Origin: Rhea pennata
Taxonomy: Eukaryota > Chordata > Aves > Rheiformes > Rheidae
NCBI RefSeq assembly: GCF_028389875.1
Contig: NC_084663.1
Span: forward strand, 173,206,301-173,270,300
Length of the DNA stretch: 64,000 nucleotides
Direction: 5' to 3'
The notes beneath the pieces were generated by a model that was not told where the DNA came from, made no database searches, and saw only the letters and a program-made list of their open reading frames with translations. This document shows positions 61,798 through 64,000 of the stretch, one piece after another. Position numbers and translations under genes: made by a program. Positions within the stretch are counted from its first letter, which is position 1. Each line of letters opens with the position of its first letter.

Positions 61798-62520
61798 CAA
61801 TATAAGAACGTCCGTATTGTGTTGAAGCAGGAGTCCAGTTAGCCCTGCATTTGAACATAGCCAACAGCAAGTGCCTAGAGAAACACACACGGTGACACTT
61901 GCCTGGGACATCTTCCATTGATTTGCAGCTCAGGGACTTCTGGAGACAAAGGTCATGTTTTTATGCTTGCTAGATTTTGACTGACTTTTTTTTTCATTAA
62001 TCTGTCCATTTGCTTTTTGGACCCAAGGATCCACAAAATTCTGGTGACTAGGTGTCCTACAGTTTAGCCATGTGCTCTAAGAAAAAACTCTGTTTACGGC
62101 ATGATCTGCTAGTTTTGTGTAAGATCCTCTGAGCCGCTTACCAGGAGGAACAATATGCAACAGCTTACTTTCTCCACACCACTCCGGCATTTATAGATCT
62201 TTGCTACATCTCTCTCACTACCTTTTCCATGCTAAAGGATCCTAGTTTAGATAGTTCTTCTCATGGAAACTGTTCTGTATGTTTTATCCTTGTCACTCTT
62301 CTCAATTTCTTTTTTGGTTCTACTACATTTCTTTTGAGACTGAGGGTCCAGAACTACACGCACTATTCAGGTGAACATCAGTTTCCCCACAATGTCCATG
62401 TTTTTGTTCTTTTCATTCTTCTACTTATGTGCCCAAAAGCTCATCCACTTTTTTCAGCCACACTAGTTAGGCTAAGTTATTGCGCTGCATACAAAACCAG
62501 ATCATGACCCGACAGTGCTA
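61798..62520 (-). mobile_element. Ancient CR1 LINE copy with 3' terminus
   Basis: The plus strand begins tataagaacgtccgtattgt, a degenerate form of the reversed 3' end of old CR1 elements known from turtles and crocodilians (the form ataagaacggccatactggg). The order of later phrases fits: ctttctccacaccac (62168), tatagatctttgctacatc (62192), gtccagaactacacgcac (62346). No coding frame survives. Confidence 0.75.
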
Positions 62521-62529
62521 TTAATAATT

Positions 62530-64000
62530 TTTTAATATTTATTGCTGTTCTAACAAGTTTTATATTAACCAACTCTTCCTAAAACAATGAAAGATGGTGC
62601 TAGTTTAGACTTGGTTTCAAAAAGAAATTAAAACATCATAGAGGAGCTTGGAGAAGGTCTTGGATTGAGCAACCACAGTTTGATTCAGATTAAATTCCAT
62701 GGAAAAATAAGCTAAAGTGTATCTGTAGCTCAGTATCTTATTTTAAAAAAGACAAACTTGAATGAACTCAGATAACTGCTTAATGAAGTCAACTACATGT
62801 AGACTCGGGCACTTAGATCTACATAAGACTTGGAATTTCCTTTAGTTAAAAATACAAAAATTATCTGGAGTTTGTATGCAAAGAACACAGGACGACATGT
62901 AGAAAAATATCGCAATCTAATAGAAAAGATTAGATATCTTGAAAAGAATTTTAGGAACAAGTAGAAACTGTGAATGATAGATAAAAAAGATCTTTCAAAA
63001 AATGAAACACAGAACTAAATTGAATTCTGGAAGCATAGGAAATATGTTCTTAGTAGCTTTAAACCAATCTATCAAATTAGAAAAGGTACCATGTAACAGG
63101 ACAACAGCAAACGTAGTGCCTAAATTTGAGAAATATGAGTGGTGAAGAAAGATTCAAGCAGCCACAGAACTGTTGGCTTGGCCTTCCAATATTGTACTTA
63201 AACTTAAGTTTGAAGGAATTTTAGAATAACATGAATTTAAGGAATATGTGGAGGGAAGTATAATTAAAGACTTGAAAATAAATGGAAAAAGAGATGATGT
63301 ATCAGGGATATGCCAAAAAGATTGATCAAGTAGGCCTTTGTGAAATGGGTTATGCAGCAAGTATTTGTCCTCAGTGACAGAAGAAGAGCAGACTTAACCA
63401 CCCAGGTGATTCCTTCTGGTTCCGTGTTCTTGACTAATGCTGTTGTTCCTGCTTTTCTCTCATACTTCCCCTCACCTGTAAATCCTTACATATCTATGGC
63501 ACTCCTTCTATATGGTTTATTTTAAACACTCAGGCAGGTAAGGCACCCTTACTGAATTTTGGCAAGGAACTAACTTTCTTCTTTCAATCCAAGATAGTCT
63601 CTTTGCTGTCTAGTAGTTCTCTGTCTTTTCATGTTAATCTGTCCTGATTTCCACCTGGGAAAGGCATATGGGAAAGGTAAGAGGTAAGTTAAAATGCTGT
63701 TCTGCTGCACATTAGGCACAGATAAGCGTTATGCTTTCTCTTGTTTGAAAATTTACAACTTCTCTGAGTTTTCATGAAGTTTGTAATCAACCTGCGAAGC
63801 GAGGAAGCAATAGAAATGTCTGGATCAATGCTTCTGAGTTTAGTGAGGGGTTTTGGAAAAAGAACACGGAGCTTTTCTGTCAGGAGAGAAATATTGCCCT
63901 TCTTGCAGACAGCTTTTAATGACACTTTACAGCTTTTTTTCCCTTTTCTTCTCCTTCACACTGTAAAAATATTTCTTCCTCCAAACATAATTCTAGCACA
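62530..64000. other. Gene-desert DNA to the right edge
   Basis: No recognisable gene or repeat. Open frames of up to about 80 codons are not similar to known proteins. Confidence 0.55.

Noticed and set aside
1-64000. CRISPR arrays, bacterial operons, rRNA or tRNA genes
   Set aside because: None seen; the sequence is an intron-rich vertebrate locus.

Overview
The window is nuclear DNA of a bird. The evidence is spliced vertebrate genes with GT-AG introns, two well-preserved CR1 retrotransposon copies whose 3' ends have the form typical of birds, several much older CR1 fragments, and a CpG-island promoter. The species cannot be told from the sequence. Three genes are recognisable by their conserved peptides: DIS3, BORA and MZT1. 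Their order and orientation (DIS3 forward, BORA reverse, MZT1 forward) match the human 13q22 block, in which DACH1 lies beyond MZT1.

Region 1, 1-9600: the last 11 coding exons of DIS3, the RNB/S1 exoribonuclease of the RNA exosome. They encode about 459 residues, from roughly residue 500 of a ~958-residue protein to the stop at 9337-9339. The 5' half lies off the left edge. One intron uses a GC donor. Another contains a perfect 37-bp inverted repeat.

Region 2, 9600-16470: tail-to-tail intergenic DNA between DIS3 and BORA, with a probable solo LTR near 10575-11275 and no recognisable gene.

Region 3, 16470-34460 (minus strand): BORA, the Aurora A/Plk1 activator. It has one non-coding exon, ten confident coding exons and a final exon whose boundary is uncertain. 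The known phospho-sites and the DSGYNT degron are recognisable. A young CR1 copy lies in the intron between exons 9 and 10.

Region 4, 34200-35050: a CpG island acting as a two-way promoter for BORA and MZT1. It carries three CCAAT boxes spaced 31-32 bp apart and a TTCGAA element, the layout of G2/M-phase promoters.

Region 5, 34802-40660 (plus strand): MZT1 (MOZART1, gamma-tubulin complex subunit), three exons and 72 residues, with a second young CR1 in intron 1.

Region 6, 40700-64000: a gene desert with no credible protein gene. It holds decayed ancient CR1 copies, an L2-like LINE relic, homopolymer and microsatellite tracts, an isolated CpG-rich patch at about 58.4-58.9 kb, and stretches that look like candidate conserved non-coding DNA. 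By synteny with human this desert leads toward DACH1, whose flanking deserts are known to contain long-range enhancers; that link is inference here.

How the genes work together: BORA and MZT1 both act at mitotic entry and spindle assembly and share a promoter with cell-cycle motifs. DIS3 is a housekeeping RNA-decay enzyme that converges on BORA from the other side. I found no previously undescribed gene system. The most notable structures are the perfect inverted repeat in DIS3 and the phased CCAAT array.
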